Shown here in pieces: positions 46,494 to 55,259 of a DNA stretch of 64,000 bases. Below the pieces are notes generated by a model. The model searched no databases, was not told where the DNA came from, and saw only the letters and a program-made list of their open reading frames with translations. Source of the DNA: Gemmatimonadota bacterium (GTDB lineage Bacteria > Gemmatimonadota > Gemmatimonadetes > Gemmatimonadales > Gemmatimonadaceae); contig JAHFCT010000015.1 of NCBI GenBank assembly GCA_023249375.1, positions 7,040 to 71,039 of the forward strand, in the 5' to 3' direction. The position numbers and the translations under genes were made by a program. Every line of letters begins with the position of its first letter. Within the stretch, counting starts at the first letter, position 1.

Positions 46494-46569
46494 ACAAGGC
46501 GCGCGACGGGGTAGAGGAACGGCAAAAGGGCTGGCGTTTGCCCCGTGGCCCCAACCACATTGTTTATAG

Positions 46570-47001
46570 ATGCAGACAGGGATCTCCGCGCGCTCCAGGA
46601 CGCGCCGCTCAGGCATGACGTTGATCGAGGTCATCATCGCGGTGATGATCCTCAGTGGCGTGCTCATCGGCCTCTCGAATTTCACGCGGCGGTTCCAGAA
46701 GCTCTCCAACAATCACGATGCCCTGGCGATTGCAAGCGAATTGGCCACCGCCCGGCTCGAGGCCGTCCAGCTGTACCGGACCTACTCGACGCTGGTGTCC
46801 ACGTTCGACGGGACATCCGAGACCAGCGCCACCTCGTCGGCCAACCCGCCCATGACCCAGTATCCCGGTTATACGCGCACGACATCGGCGGTGCGCACGG
46901 GGCCGACCACCAGCGCGGACTACGTGACGGTCACGGTGACTGTCACGCAGACGGCGACCAGCACGACGGTCCGCAAGTCGCTGGTCATCGCGGCGTTCTG
47001 A
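46570..47001 (+). CDS. PilV/GspI-like type IV pseudopilin
   Basis: 143 residues. After a 15-residue leader ending RRSG comes MTLIEVIIAVMILSGVLIGL, the classical prepilin helix with Glu5. The remaining globular part is rich in Thr and Ser (VTVTVTVTQTATSTTVRKSL). The next gene starts within its stop codon (TGATG). As a PilV-type minor pilin it would be part of the tip complex with the PilW- and PilX-like proteins. Confidence 0.82.
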   Translation: MQTGISARSRTRRSGMTLIEVIIAVMILSGVLIGLSNFTRRFQKLSNNHDALAIASELATARLEAVQLYRTYSTLVSTFDGTSETSATSSANPPMTQYPGYTRTTSAVRTGPTTSADYVTVTVTVTQTATSTTVRKSLVIAAF

Positions 47002-48125
47002 TGGCGCGCGCGCGGCGGGGCGGGTTCAGCATGATCGAGATGATTTTCGCCGTCTCGATCACGGTGCTCGTCTTCTCCATCGCCATTCCGTTCTTTCGCG
47101 CGCAGACGCGGGCGATGGACGCCGGGGCCGGGCGGCTCGATGCGTTCCAGGCCGCGCGCTACGCGGTGGCGCGCATCGAGGCCGACCTGCGGTTCGCCGG
47201 CGGCGATGTGAGCCAGCCACTGATCGTGCAGGCGGCGCCGTTCGCCATTGCGTTCAACGCCAACATCGCGGCGCGCACGCCGACCATCGATCCCAACGCG
47301 TCGTACTGGGACTCATCGCTCGACACGCTGACGTCACAGGCGTGGATGGTGTCGCGTGCCGGCACGCTGCGGCTTTCGACGAAGACCTATCCGCCGCAGA
47401 CGTACCTGAATCTCAACGGCACCGCCGGCAAGGCCGAGACCATCCAGTACTTCCTGCGCGCGGATGCGAGTGGCACGACCGGGATGTATGTGCTGTATCG
47501 CCGCGTGAACGACCGCGACAGCACGCTGGTGACACGCAACTTGTACGTGCCGAGCGATTCCAACTTCTTCTTTCGCTACTACGCGACGGATGCCAGCGGG
47601 ACGACGGCAGCGATCGCCAACTCGTCGCTCCCGCTGTACTGGGACGACTCGCAGGGGCGCGCCGACTCCATCACCGCCGTGCAGCTCCGCGCGACCGGCC
47701 AGTACTGGGACGGCCGCGCGCAGACGAATGTGTTCCGCGACCTGTATACGACGGTGAAGCTGCGCAACGCGTTCCGGCTATTGCCGCGTCGCTGCGGGGC
47801 CGTCCCGGTGACACCGGATACGCTGGGCGTGCTCGTGGAAACGGCGCCCGCCGGCGCCAAGCGCGACGTGCGGCTCGACTGGTCGGCGATCGCGGGCGAT
47901 TCGACCTCGCCGCGCGACGTGCGCCAGTACGTCCTCTACCGGCGGCTGAGCGGTGCGGCTGCCTGGACGCCGATTGGCAGCAAGGTGGCGCGCGGGGCGA
48001 GCGCGTACCGCTATCAGGACTTCGCGCTGCCGGTCACGGGGACGTATGAGTACGGCATCGCCGCGCGTGATTGCACCGGACTGTCCAGCACGCGCACGGG
48101 CTCTTCGACGGTGACGTTCCCATGA
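47001..48125 (+). CDS. PilW-like prepilin with C-terminal Fn3-like domain
   Basis: 374 residues. The leader ends RRGG, followed by FSMIEMIFAVSITVLVFSIA with Glu5, then IARIEADLRFAGGDVSQP-like text (ARIEADLRFAGG) that is typical of PilW. From about residue 270 the sequence changes to VLVETAPAGAKRDVRLDWSA and YVLYRRLSGAAAWTPIGSKV, a fibronectin type III-like pattern that is unusual in PilW and could be an adhesion module. It overlaps PilV (TGATG) and the next gene (ATGA). Confidence 0.78.
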   Translation: MARARRGGFSMIEMIFAVSITVLVFSIAIPFFRAQTRAMDAGAGRLDAFQAARYAVARIEADLRFAGGDVSQPLIVQAAPFAIAFNANIAARTPTIDPNASYWDSSLDTLTSQAWMVSRAGTLRLSTKTYPPQTYLNLNGTAGKAETIQYFLRADASGTTGMYVLYRRVNDRDSTLVTRNLYVPSDSNFFFRYYATDASGTTAAIANSSLPLYWDDSQGRADSITAVQLRATGQYWDGRAQTNVFRDLYTTVKLRNAFRLLPRRCGAVPVTPDTLGVLVETAPAGAKRDVRLDWSAIAGDSTSPRDVRQYVLYRRLSGAAAWTPIGSKVARGASAYRYQDFALPVTGTYEYGIAARDCTGLSSTRTGSSTVTFP

Positions 48126-50344
48126 TGGCATCGGCGCGCCGCGGGTCGGCCCTCGTGCTCGTCCTGATCATGACGCTGGCGCTCGCGGGTCTGTCGGCGT
48201 CGGCGGTGTATATGACGAGCAGCTCGGGGCTGCTCAGCCGCTATCACGACAAGGATCGCGACCTCACCTTCGCGCTCGAAACGGCGCTTGAGCTGGGCAA
48301 GTCGCGCCTGCAGCGCGATACGACCCTCGTCCTCTACGACACGGGCTACAAGCAGCTGCTCACGAGCCAACCCGTGTACACCTCCAGCGGGTCCGTGCTG
48401 ACGGGCGTCACGGTGAATCTCTACGCCGGCAACACGGGCGACACGTCGGGAGTGTACATCCCGTACATCACGCTCCTCGGGACCGTGTCGGACCCCAGCG
48501 GCATCCGCTACGCGCGTCGGCTGGACCTGTACCAGCAGTCCTTCTCGCGGTACGGGCTGTTCACGAATGATTTTCCGGCGGCGGCCAGCATCGGCGCCGG
48601 CGAGCAGGTGGCCGGACGCGTGCACTCGAACAATCGGTTCATCGGGTCGAGTTCCGGCTCGCCGACGCCGGTGTTTTTCGACACCGTGAGCGCGGCCGGT
48701 GTCATTAGCGGCAGTGGGCAGTGGTCCGACACGCTGAGTTCGGCGTCGGGCACCACCGTCATTCCATATCCGGCGCAGGCGACGACGCGCACGTACTACT
48801 CGGCGCTCGCCACCGCCGGCAACCTGAATTACACCATCAGCGCGGGCTCGGCCACCAGCGCGTACAACGCCGGCATCAACATGTCGGGCACGTCGAACGC
48901 GACGGCCAACTACACGGGGCGGATCGAGTTCCTGACGATTGACGTGAACAACAACGGCATGATCGACTCGACCGAAGGCTTCATGAAAGCCTTCATCCTG
49001 TGGCCAGCCTACGGCGGCGATTCGACGCTGCTGAACACGAACTTCAGCGGCGTCCCGGTGGCGACCACGCAGCAGATCATGCTGAACCAGTGCGGGGCGT
49101 TCTACAACGTGCTCACCTCGACCGGTGCGTACCGGCGCGAGTTCTTCCCCGTGTCGATGCACAAGACCACGTGGGTGAGTACCCGCATCCAGACGAGCAC
49201 GTACCCCACGGTGAGCGCGGCGCAGGCCGCCGTCTTCGCGGTGCTCGACCGCACGGCCATTCGCACCATCCTGCAGCAGCCTACGGCGCGCTGCTTCCCG
49301 TTGGGAAGTCCGTACCTCGTCAACGTGGAACGCTTCACACAGTCCGGCTCGGCGCACTGCTATCAGGATTGGAACGCGTTCACCGCGTGGCGCATGTACA
49401 CGTGGGGGTCCAACCCGCTCTGTCCGGCTTCGCAGCAGTACGGCGGCCAGGACTCGACGTTCACACACTACGTCTTCACCTGTGCGGTGGATCAAGCGTT
49501 TACCGACGGGCGATGTACGTACACCGGTGCTGCACCCTCGTACATCTACGACCCGCCCTACGTGGGTGAGTGGGACTCCTACCCCGGCACGAGCAACCTG
49601 CCGACGCTCCCCGCGGCGGTGCGTCAGGACGTGGAACGGCCATACCTCTTTCCTCTGCACCCGACGTACAATCCCAATTCGCGCGGCGTCGTGTATCTCG
49701 CGTCGAGCTCGGCGACGCGCCGCAGCATCTACCTGTCGGGGACGGTGCGCGGCAATGTGACGGTCTTTGTGAACGGCATCGCGACGCTGATCGACGACAT
49801 CACGTACGACGCGGAACCGACCGACACCACCAATCTCTGCCGCAATTTTTTCGGCCTGATTGCGTACGATTCCATCCAGATTTCGGATAACGCCATCAAC
49901 CGTCCGCGCAACTACGACAATACGAGCGCAGACTATACGATGAGCATGGGGAGCAATCGCGATTTCCTGTTCCACGGCATCGCGATGGCGCTCGGTGGAT
50001 CGGTCAACACGTTCAATCCGAACGTCGCGACATCGGCGAACCCGGTCTACACGTGCCCCACGGGCAGTGCGTTCACCGCGGCGGGCGGCTGCATGCAGAT
50101 CGTGGGCGGCACGGTGATGAAGACCTATGCGGCACCGTACACGGCCACCGCCAACTCGGGCTTCCGCCCGCTGCGCGGGCGCGATCCCTGTCAGATGGAG
50201 AATCGCCGGCCGCCGTACTTCCCGATCGCCAAGACCCGCGTGCGGCCCGCCAAGATGTTTGACGTTGACGTGCGCCAGGTGAAGACCACGGCGCTGCTCA
50301 CGTCGTACTTCACGCGCTTGCGCGGCGCGCGCGCGGCGCCGTAG
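48122..50344 (+). CDS. very large PilX-like minor pilin or pilus-associated protein
   Basis: 740 residues. The N-terminus, RRGSALVLVLIMTLALAGLS, is a PilX-like helix lacking Glu5, which is characteristic of PilX/GspK-type tip subunits. It is far longer than usual PilX (about 150-200). The body is rich in Ser, Thr, Tyr and Gly with many Cys residues, and contains a perfect EF-hand-type loop DVNNNGMIDSTE at residues 274-285. It is last in the PilV-PilW-PilX run and may combine PilX and adhesin (PilY1-like) roles; that is inferred. The stop is followed by 56 bases of repeats. Confidence 0.65.
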   Translation: MMASARRGSALVLVLIMTLALAGLSASAVYMTSSSGLLSRYHDKDRDLTFALETALELGKSRLQRDTTLVLYDTGYKQLLTSQPVYTSSGSVLTGVTVNLYAGNTGDTSGVYIPYITLLGTVSDPSGIRYARRLDLYQQSFSRYGLFTNDFPAAASIGAGEQVAGRVHSNNRFIGSSSGSPTPVFFDTVSAAGVISGSGQWSDTLSSASGTTVIPYPAQATTRTYYSALATAGNLNYTISAGSATSAYNAGINMSGTSNATANYTGRIEFLTIDVNNNGMIDSTEGFMKAFILWPAYGGDSTLLNTNFSGVPVATTQQIMLNQCGAFYNVLTSTGAYRREFFPVSMHKTTWVSTRIQTSTYPTVSAAQAAVFAVLDRTAIRTILQQPTARCFPLGSPYLVNVERFTQSGSAHCYQDWNAFTAWRMYTWGSNPLCPASQQYGGQDSTFTHYVFTCAVDQAFTDGRCTYTGAAPSYIYDPPYVGEWDSYPGTSNLPTLPAAVRQDVERPYLFPLHPTYNPNSRGVVYLASSSATRRSIYLSGTVRGNVTVFVNGIATLIDDITYDAEPTDTTNLCRNFFGLIAYDSIQISDNAINRPRNYDNTSADYTMSMGSNRDFLFHGIAMALGGSVNTFNPNVATSANPVYTCPTGSAFTAAGGCMQIVGGTVMKTYAAPYTATANSGFRPLRGRDPCQMENRRPPYFPIAKTRVRPAKMFDVDVRQVKTTALLTSYFTRLRGARAAP

Positions 50345-50366
50345 CCGGCCTTTCAGAGCTGTGGCG

Positions 50367-50417
50367 TTACAGCAGCCGCGTCCCTACAGCAGCTGCGGCC
50401 TTACAGCAGCCGCGGCT
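50367..50417. repeat. 17-bp tandem repeat covering the tdk stop codon
   Basis: Three consecutive 17-bp units (starting ttacagcagccgcg, ctacagcagctgcg and ttacagcagccgcg) run from the spacer into the 3' end of tdk. On the minus strand each unit ends in a stop triplet, so the tail of tdk has been duplicated beyond its own stop. Confidence 0.85.
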
Positions 50418-51006
50418 GGTCGCCGCGCAGCACCGCGTGGCAGTTGCGGCAGCGCGCCTCGTAGCTCTCGGTGCCGCCCACCATGATCAGCGGCGAGTCC
50501 CAGTGCGCGGGCCGGCCGTCAATCAAGCGCTGATTGCGGCTGGCCGGCGCGCCGCACCGCACGCAGATGGCGTGCAGTTTGTCCACGACTTCCGCCAGAC
50601 ACATCAGGCGTGGCATCGGGCCAAACGGCTCGCCGCGAAAATCCGTGTCGATGCCGGCCAGAATGACGCGCACGCCGCGGTCGGCGAGGCCGGTGGCGAC
50701 GTCGCAAATGCCTTCGTCGAGAAACTGTACCTCATCGATGGCCACGACCTGCGCGTCGGCGTCGAGCCGCTGCGCCACCTGCGCCGCCGAGTCCACCGGC
50801 ACCGCCTCGACGGTGCGTCCGTCGTGCGAGCCGACGGCAAAGACGCCCGTGTAGCGGTTGTCCAGGTGCGACTTGAACACCTGGACCCGCTTCTTGGCAA
50901 TCATCGATCGGCGCACGCGGCGGATGAGCTCTTCGCTCTTGCCGCTGAACATCGACCCGGCGATCACTTCGACCCAACCGCCGGGCAGCTGGAAGTGATC
51001 ACTCAT
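50401..51006 (-). CDS. tdk: thymidine kinase
   Basis: 201 residues. It phosphorylates thymidine with ATP in pyrimidine salvage. The P-loop is [18 protein letters not shown], the Walker B segment [14 protein letters not shown], and the lasso zinc site is formed by CVRCGAPA and [18 protein letters not shown] is the substrate-loop hallmark. Its ATG overlaps the stop of the degenerate helicase-like gene (ATGA), so the two are coupled. Confidence 0.96.
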   Translation of the reverse strand: MSDHFQLPGGWVEVIAGSMFSGKSEELIRRVRRSMIAKKRVQVFKSHLDNRYTGVFAVGSHDGRTVEAVPVDSAAQVAQRLDADAQVVAIDEVQFLDEGICDVATGLADRGVRVILAGIDTDFRGEPFGPMPRLMCLAEVVDKLHAICVRCGAPASRNQRLIDGRPAHWDSPLIMVGGTESYEARCRNCHAVLRGDQPRLL

Positions 51007-52604
51007 TGATCACCCCGAGGCCGGCGCGGGCCTCCGCCCCGCGGCTTGTCACGAAAACTGCCGCGCGGCTTGTCGCCGAAGCCGCCACGCGGCTTGTCGC
51101 CAAAGCCGCCGCGTGGCTTGTCGCCAAAGCCGCCGCGCGGCTTGTCGCCGAACGAGCGCGGCTTATCTCCCGTGGCGCGCGGCTTGTCGCCGAAGGCACG
51201 GGGTTTGTCGCCGTAGGCGCGCGGCTTGTCGCCGAACGCACGCGGCTTGTCGCCAAACGCACGCGGCTTGTCGCCGAAGCTGCGGCGCGGGGCGCGTTCA
51301 TCGCGATCGCCGCTGCCCGCCGAACGACGGGGCGGCCGGTCATCGCGCTCGCGGCGGATGGTCCGGTCCACAAAGCGCGGCTTCGACGGCTCGCGCGGAT
51401 CACGGAGCGGGAAATCGTCGCGTGGGCGCGACGGGCGCTCTGAACGCGGCGCCCGTTCGCTGGAGATGCGTGGCGGGCGATCGGCAATCGATGCGGCAGG
51501 CGCCGCGACCGCGGGAGCAACCGGCACGGCGTTGCGCGCCATCTCAAGCAGGTGCAGCGCGGCGCCCGCCAGTTCCACGCCATCGAACTCCGAGAGCAGC
51601 GGTTCCAGCGCCATGATTTCGCGCGCGGGATACGACGCCGAAAGCACGCTCTTCAACTCGGCGCGCAGCCGCTCTTCCTGCGCACGCGCCGCACTCGTCG
51701 CGCGGCGCGTGACAAATGGCGTGACGCCGGCGCTGCCCGCCATGCGGCGGAGCGCGCCCAGCTGACGCGGCGCGATGAGCGCCACGGTGCGGCCGGGCTG
51801 CGCGGTCATCGCCGTCTCGAACGCCGACGCCGACGGCAGGCCGGCAAAGATCACGAGCGCGACGTTGGTCGGCGCCTCGCCGTCGGTGACGAGCACCATC
51901 GGCGCGTCGGCGGGATATCCGTGCTCGGCGAGCGCGGCGTGCACGGCGTCGGGGTCCGTCGTGATGACCACTGTGGACGGCGGGTCGAGATCATCGAGCA
52001 GGCCGGGCACCGCGGCGGCAGCGCTGCTGCCGCGCACGCACTGATACTGCAGCGCCGCCGGCGTCGTCTCACTCGACGCGTCGTCGGCCAGGCGGTGCGC
52101 CTTGTGCAGGTAGCGCTCGAGCAGCGCCTCGACGGCTGCCGTCGCCTCGGAGGCAATGAGCACGCGGCGCGCCTCCTTGGGCACCGACGCCATGACAGTG
52201 GCGAGCTGATCGGCGTCGAACTCGTCGGCGGCAACGAGCGCAACCACCTGCACGCCGTCCAGCGGCAGCGAGGACGTGGCGAGCAAACGCTCCGCGTCCG
52301 CCGGGGTCACGATGACGATGGGTGCGCCGTAGGTCTTGAGCACGCGGGCGGCGCGCTGCGCATCGGTCACAGGGAGAATGCGCGCGATGCCGGCGCGCGC
52401 AATGCGCAGCGCCAATGCGAGCTCGACGGCAGCGCCCGTATCGGGAACGCAGATGAGCGCGGCGGGCGATTGGCCCGGTTCGCCGCCCTCGCGGTCAATC
52501 ACCGGCGCGAGCCGGTCGGCGATGCGTCCCCAATGGGGGGCGAGAAAATGGGCGACGTGCGTGTTGCGGCCGGTCGTACCGGCGGCGGACGGTGTTGCGC
52601 TCAC
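51003..52604 (-). CDS. degenerate DEAD-box-helicase-like protein with GDKPR repeat tail
   Basis: 533 residues from GTG 52604 (GAGG five bases upstream); a TTG at 52622 is the alternative. The first 330 residues follow the two-domain layout of DEAD-box RNA helicases, but the P-loop is missing, [10 protein letters not shown] stands in for the DEAD box, [17 protein letters not shown] resembles the motif III region and no motif VI is seen. ATP-driven unwinding is therefore unlikely. A proline/arginine linker leads to eleven FGDKPRA/GG-type repeats and a [11 protein letters not shown] end, probably an RNA-binding disordered tail. It overlaps tdk. It may be a pseudo-helicase RNA-binding protein; this is inference. 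Confidence 0.6.
   Translation of the reverse strand: MSATPSAAGTTGRNTHVAHFLAPHWGRIADRLAPVIDREGGEPGQSPAALICVPDTGAAVELALALRIARAGIARILPVTDAQRAARVLKTYGAPIVIVTPADAERLLATSSLPLDGVQVVALVAADEFDADQLATVMASVPKEARRVLIASEATAAVEALLERYLHKAHRLADDASSETTPAALQYQCVRGSSAAAAVPGLLDDLDPPSTVVITTDPDAVHAALAEHGYPADAPMVLVTDGEAPTNVALVIFAGLPSASAFETAMTAQPGRTVALIAPRQLGALRRMAGSAGVTPFVTRRATSAARAQEERLRAELKSVLSASYPAREIMALEPLLSEFDGVELAGAALHLLEMARNAVPVAPAVAAPAASIADRPPRISSERAPRSERPSRPRDDFPLRDPREPSKPRFVDRTIRRERDDRPPRRSAGSGDRDERAPRRSFGDKPRAFGDKPRAFGDKPRAYGDKPRAFGDKPRATGDKPRSFGDKPRGGFGDKPRGGFGDKPRGGFGDKPRGSFRDKPRGGGPRRPRGDQ
51041..51281 (-). repeat. coding tandem repeat, seven 21-bp and four 24-bp units
   Basis: Inside the helicase-like gene, eleven units encode xFGDKPR (seven) and GGFGDKPR or a variant (four). 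Positive charge and glycine recall RGG-type tails. Length could vary between strains by unit slippage. Confidence 0.9.
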
Positions 52605-52713
52605 TGCGACCTCGATTGTCAATGGCGTCAGCGCCAGCGTGACGCTAACTTCGTCGTGCCCCTACAATCTAGCGCAATTTCCCCGGCCCTCCAATCGGGA
52701 GCCCGGTTTTCTT

Positions 52714-53895
52714 ATGTCGCTTTCCTTTGTGCCGTCGTCCAACGTCGCCTCCATTAAAGAGTCGGCGACGATCGCCGTGTCACAGCGGGCCAAGGCGCTC
52801 CGCGCCGCCGGCCGCACGATCATCGATTTGGGGGCCGGCGAGCCCGACTTTGACACCCCGACGTTCATACGTGAAGCGACGAAGGCGGCACTCGACGCCG
52901 GTGCGACGCGTTACACCGCGGTCGAGGGCATCCTGCCGCTCCGTGAGGTGATCGCCGCCGATGCGACGCGTCGGCGCGCCGGTCGCGACACGCCGGTGAC
53001 GCCCGGCGAGGTGGTCGTCTCCACCGGTTCCAAACAGTCGCTGCAGAACGCCGCATTCGCGCTGTTTGGTCCGGGTGACGAGGTGCTCCTGCCGGTGCCG
53101 AGCTGGGTGAGCTACTTCGAGATGATAGGGCTCGCACGGGCCACGGCCGTCGCCGTACCCGGCGATCCGTCGATCGGCCTCAAGGTGACGCGCGCGTTGC
53201 TCGAGCGGTATGCGACGCCGCGCACGCGCGGGCTGATGCTCAACTCGCCCTCCAATCCGAGCGGCGCCGTGTACGGCGCCGATGAGCTGCGCGCGATCAC
53301 CGATCTGGCCGCCGAGCGCGGCTGGTGGGTAATCAGCGACGAGATCTACGCGCGCATCACGTACCGCATGGGCGAGGCGCCGTCGGCGCTCGACGTGGCG
53401 GCACGCCGCGACAATCTGGTGGTCATCAATGGCGTGGCGAAGGCGTACGCGATGACCGGATTCCGCATCGGCTGGTCAATTGCGCCGCGCGCCGTCTCGC
53501 AGGCAATGACCGCGCTCCAGTCGCACACGACCTCCAACGCGGCCACGTCGTCGCAGCACGCGGCGCTGGCCGCACTGACGCGCACCGACGAGGCCGACGC
53601 CGCGATTCGTGCGATGGTCGGCGAGTTCAAGGAACGCCGCGACGCGGCGCGGGGCATCCTGTCGGCCATTCCGTCGCTGGAACTGGTGGAGCCCGAGGGC
53701 GCGTTCTATCTGTTCTTCAAGGCGCCGGGCGGCGACGGCACCGCGTTCGCGACGAAGCTGCTCGAGACTGAGGGGGTGGCGGTGGTGCCGGGCGCGGCCT
53801 TTGGCACGCCAGCCTGGGTGCGCGCGTCGTACGCGGCATCACGCACCGATGTCGAATCCGCGATGCACGCGATCGTGCGTGCCTGGAGCGCGTAA
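52714..53895 (+). CDS. aspC: class I/II aminotransferase, aspartate aminotransferase type
   Basis: 393 residues. The N-terminal GAGEPDFDTPTFIREA is typical of the class I-gamma (Thermus-type) aspartate aminotransferases; then SNPSGAVYGADELRAITDLA, ISDEIYARITYRMGEAPS and the cofactor Lys243 in INGVAKAYAMTGFRIGW. It exchanges amino groups between aspartate, glutamate and their oxoacids, and may have broader specificity. GGGAG lies about 14 bases upstream of the ATG. The gene's 3' end is duplicated as a 13-bp tandem repeat. The gene symbol is the generic name. Confidence 0.88.
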   Translation: MSLSFVPSSNVASIKESATIAVSQRAKALRAAGRTIIDLGAGEPDFDTPTFIREATKAALDAGATRYTAVEGILPLREVIAADATRRRAGRDTPVTPGEVVVSTGSKQSLQNAAFALFGPGDEVLLPVPSWVSYFEMIGLARATAVAVPGDPSIGLKVTRALLERYATPRTRGLMLNSPSNPSGAVYGADELRAITDLAAERGWWVISDEIYARITYRMGEAPSALDVAARRDNLVVINGVAKAYAMTGFRIGWSIAPRAVSQAMTALQSHTTSNAATSSQHAALAALTRTDEADAAIRAMVGEFKERRDAARGILSAIPSLELVEPEGAFYLFFKAPGGDGTAFATKLLETEGVAVVPGAAFGTPAWVRASYAASRTDVESAMHAIVRAWSA

Positions 53896-53923
53896 GCGGA
53901 GCGCGTCAACGGAGCGCGTGAGT
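53885..53923. repeat. 13-bp tandem repeat covering the aminotransferase stop codon
   Basis: Three units of GGAGCGCGTNANN (period 13) run from inside the last codons of the aminotransferase into the spacer, with weaker units after them. The first unit carries the stop TAA. The rest of this spacer holds no recognisable feature. Confidence 0.75.
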
Positions 53924-54017
53924 GTGGCGCTTGACCGGCCCGCGTGACGCGCGCCATCGTCCGCGCTATCTTGGGTTTGTCGCTGTTCGTGCCCCTTCCT
54001 CATGCACTTGAGCTGAT

Positions 54018-54296
54018 ATGATCACGACGATCGTCCTGGTGCGCGCCGAGCCCTCGCTGATTCCCAAATGCGCCGCGGCGCTGGCCGGCATCGACGGCGT
54101 CACCGACGTCTACTCCGTGTCCGGTGAGTGGGACCTCGTCTGCCTCATCAAGGTGAAGGAGTACGAGGAGATTGCGCACGTCGTGACCGAGGAGTTTCCC
54201 AAGGTGCCCGGGCTCGTACGCACGACGACGCTGACGGCGTTTCGCGCGTACTCCAAGAAGGACCTCGAGCAGGCGTTCAACATCGGGGTGGAGTAG
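54018..54296 (+). CDS. stand-alone Lrp/AsnC ligand-binding (RAM) domain protein
   Basis: 92 residues. It matches the effector domain of Lrp/AsnC regulators: TTIVLVRAEPSLIPKCAAAL, VTDVYSVSGEWDLVCLIKV and LVRTTTLTAFRAYSKKDL. The DNA-binding helix-turn-helix is absent. Such RAM-only proteins assemble into ring oligomers and bind amino acids. It is downstream of an aminotransferase and could sense amino acids; its partner is unknown. It converges with the next gene, with 12 bases between stops. Confidence 0.88.
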   Translation: MITTIVLVRAEPSLIPKCAAALAGIDGVTDVYSVSGEWDLVCLIKVKEYEEIAHVVTEEFPKVPGLVRTTTLTAFRAYSKKDLEQAFNIGVE

Positions 54297-54308
54297 CGCT
54301 TCGCGCGC

Positions 54309-55259
54309 CTACTTCTTCTTCTTTTCCCTGACGCACCAGTTCTGCGGCACGCGCAGCATCTCGTGCCACTTGCCGCTCGCGCGCGCGAGCAACACGAGCT
54401 CGTTGGTGCCGGCATAGCGCCACGACTCGAGAAAGACCTCATCCGTGCCGTCGCCCGTCAGGTCGAGGTGGTCGAGCATGCGCTGGAACTCCACCGCGCG
54501 CGCCTCGCCGCTCTCGAGATGACGATAGCTCACCTGATAGCCCTTGCCGTCGATGTCATCGCCGAACACCAGGAAGTGCGTCGTGTGCCCCGCGCCGGGG
54601 CCGGTGTCGCCGGCGTTCGCATCCACCTGACTGGCGACGAGCGTCGGCTTGCTGCCGCCGGATACGTGCATCGCACGCGCGCTGAACGATGCGGTGTCGA
54701 TGTCGGTGGAGTCGAGCTGCTCGGCTTTCAGCGCCGCGAGGGCGAGGGTACGCGCGGTGGCGGCGAGGTCCTTTGGCGCCGAGACCGCCGCTGCCATACT
54801 CGGGCGCGCCACGCTCAGCGAGAGGAACTCAAAGGCAGGATCGAGCGGCACCGACGTCTTGAGCGCCACCGCCGCCATCGGGCGCACTTCACGGCAGCCG
54901 GGCAGGTCGTATAGCGGCTCGCTGTCCGGCTCCCACATGCGGCGCGTGACGGTCACCGTGCCCGCCGGCTGCCCATCGCGATAGACCGGATATTGCGAGC
55001 CGGGCTGGAAGTACGTGGAGTCGAGGCGGCGCCAGTCGGACTCCGGCAGGATGATTGGCTTCACCGCGCCGTCGATGATGGCGGCAATCGGCACGAGCCG
55101 CGTGGAGTCGGTGGTCCCGAACACCTGGAAGACAAGCGGCGGCTTGGTGGCGACGTCAAACGAGGGCGGCGGCGGCCGGTCGTCGGCGGACTCCTTCTTC
55201 GCCTTGTCGCATCCCGCCGCGAGGGCTAGGATGCTCAGCATGAGTGCGGATCGGCGCAT
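54309..55259 (-). CDS. lipoprotein of unknown function with FG-GAP-like end
   Basis: 316 residues. ATG 55259 or 55241 gives a lipoprotein signal (MLSILALAAGCDK). The mature protein has no known catalytic motif. The C-terminal part (LDHLDLTGDGTDEVFLESWR, then NELVLLARASGKWHEMLRV) resembles FG-GAP/VCBS-type propeller repeats, in which DLTGDGTDE would bind calcium. It ends in a lysine-rich tail (REKKKK). The 5' end overlaps the start of the nurA-like gene on the other strand. Confidence 0.65.
   Translation of the reverse strand: MRRSALMLSILALAAGCDKAKKESADDRPPPPSFDVATKPPLVFQVFGTTDSTRLVPIAAIIDGAVKPIILPESDWRRLDSTYFQPGSQYPVYRDGQPAGTVTVTRRMWEPDSEPLYDLPGCREVRPMAAVALKTSVPLDPAFEFLSLSVARPSMAAAVSAPKDLAATARTLALAALKAEQLDSTDIDTASFSARAMHVSGGSKPTLVASQVDANAGDTGPGAGHTTHFLVFGDDIDGKGYQVSYRHLESGEARAVEFQRMLDHLDLTGDGTDEVFLESWRYAGTNELVLLARASGKWHEMLRVPQNWCVREKKKK

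Noticed and set aside
46426-46569. TnaC-type leader peptide before the tryptophanase unit
   Set aside because: No short frame with the expected Trp and Pro pattern was seen; only hairpins are present.
48014-49975. 653-codon open frame opposite the PilX-like gene
   Set aside because: No motif; the plus-strand frame has a prepilin N-terminus and overlaps its upstream partner by ATGA.
51041-51281. Regular repeats resembling a CRISPR array
   Set aside because: Units are contiguous, without unique spacers, and keep an open coding frame (GDKPR); they are a protein repeat.
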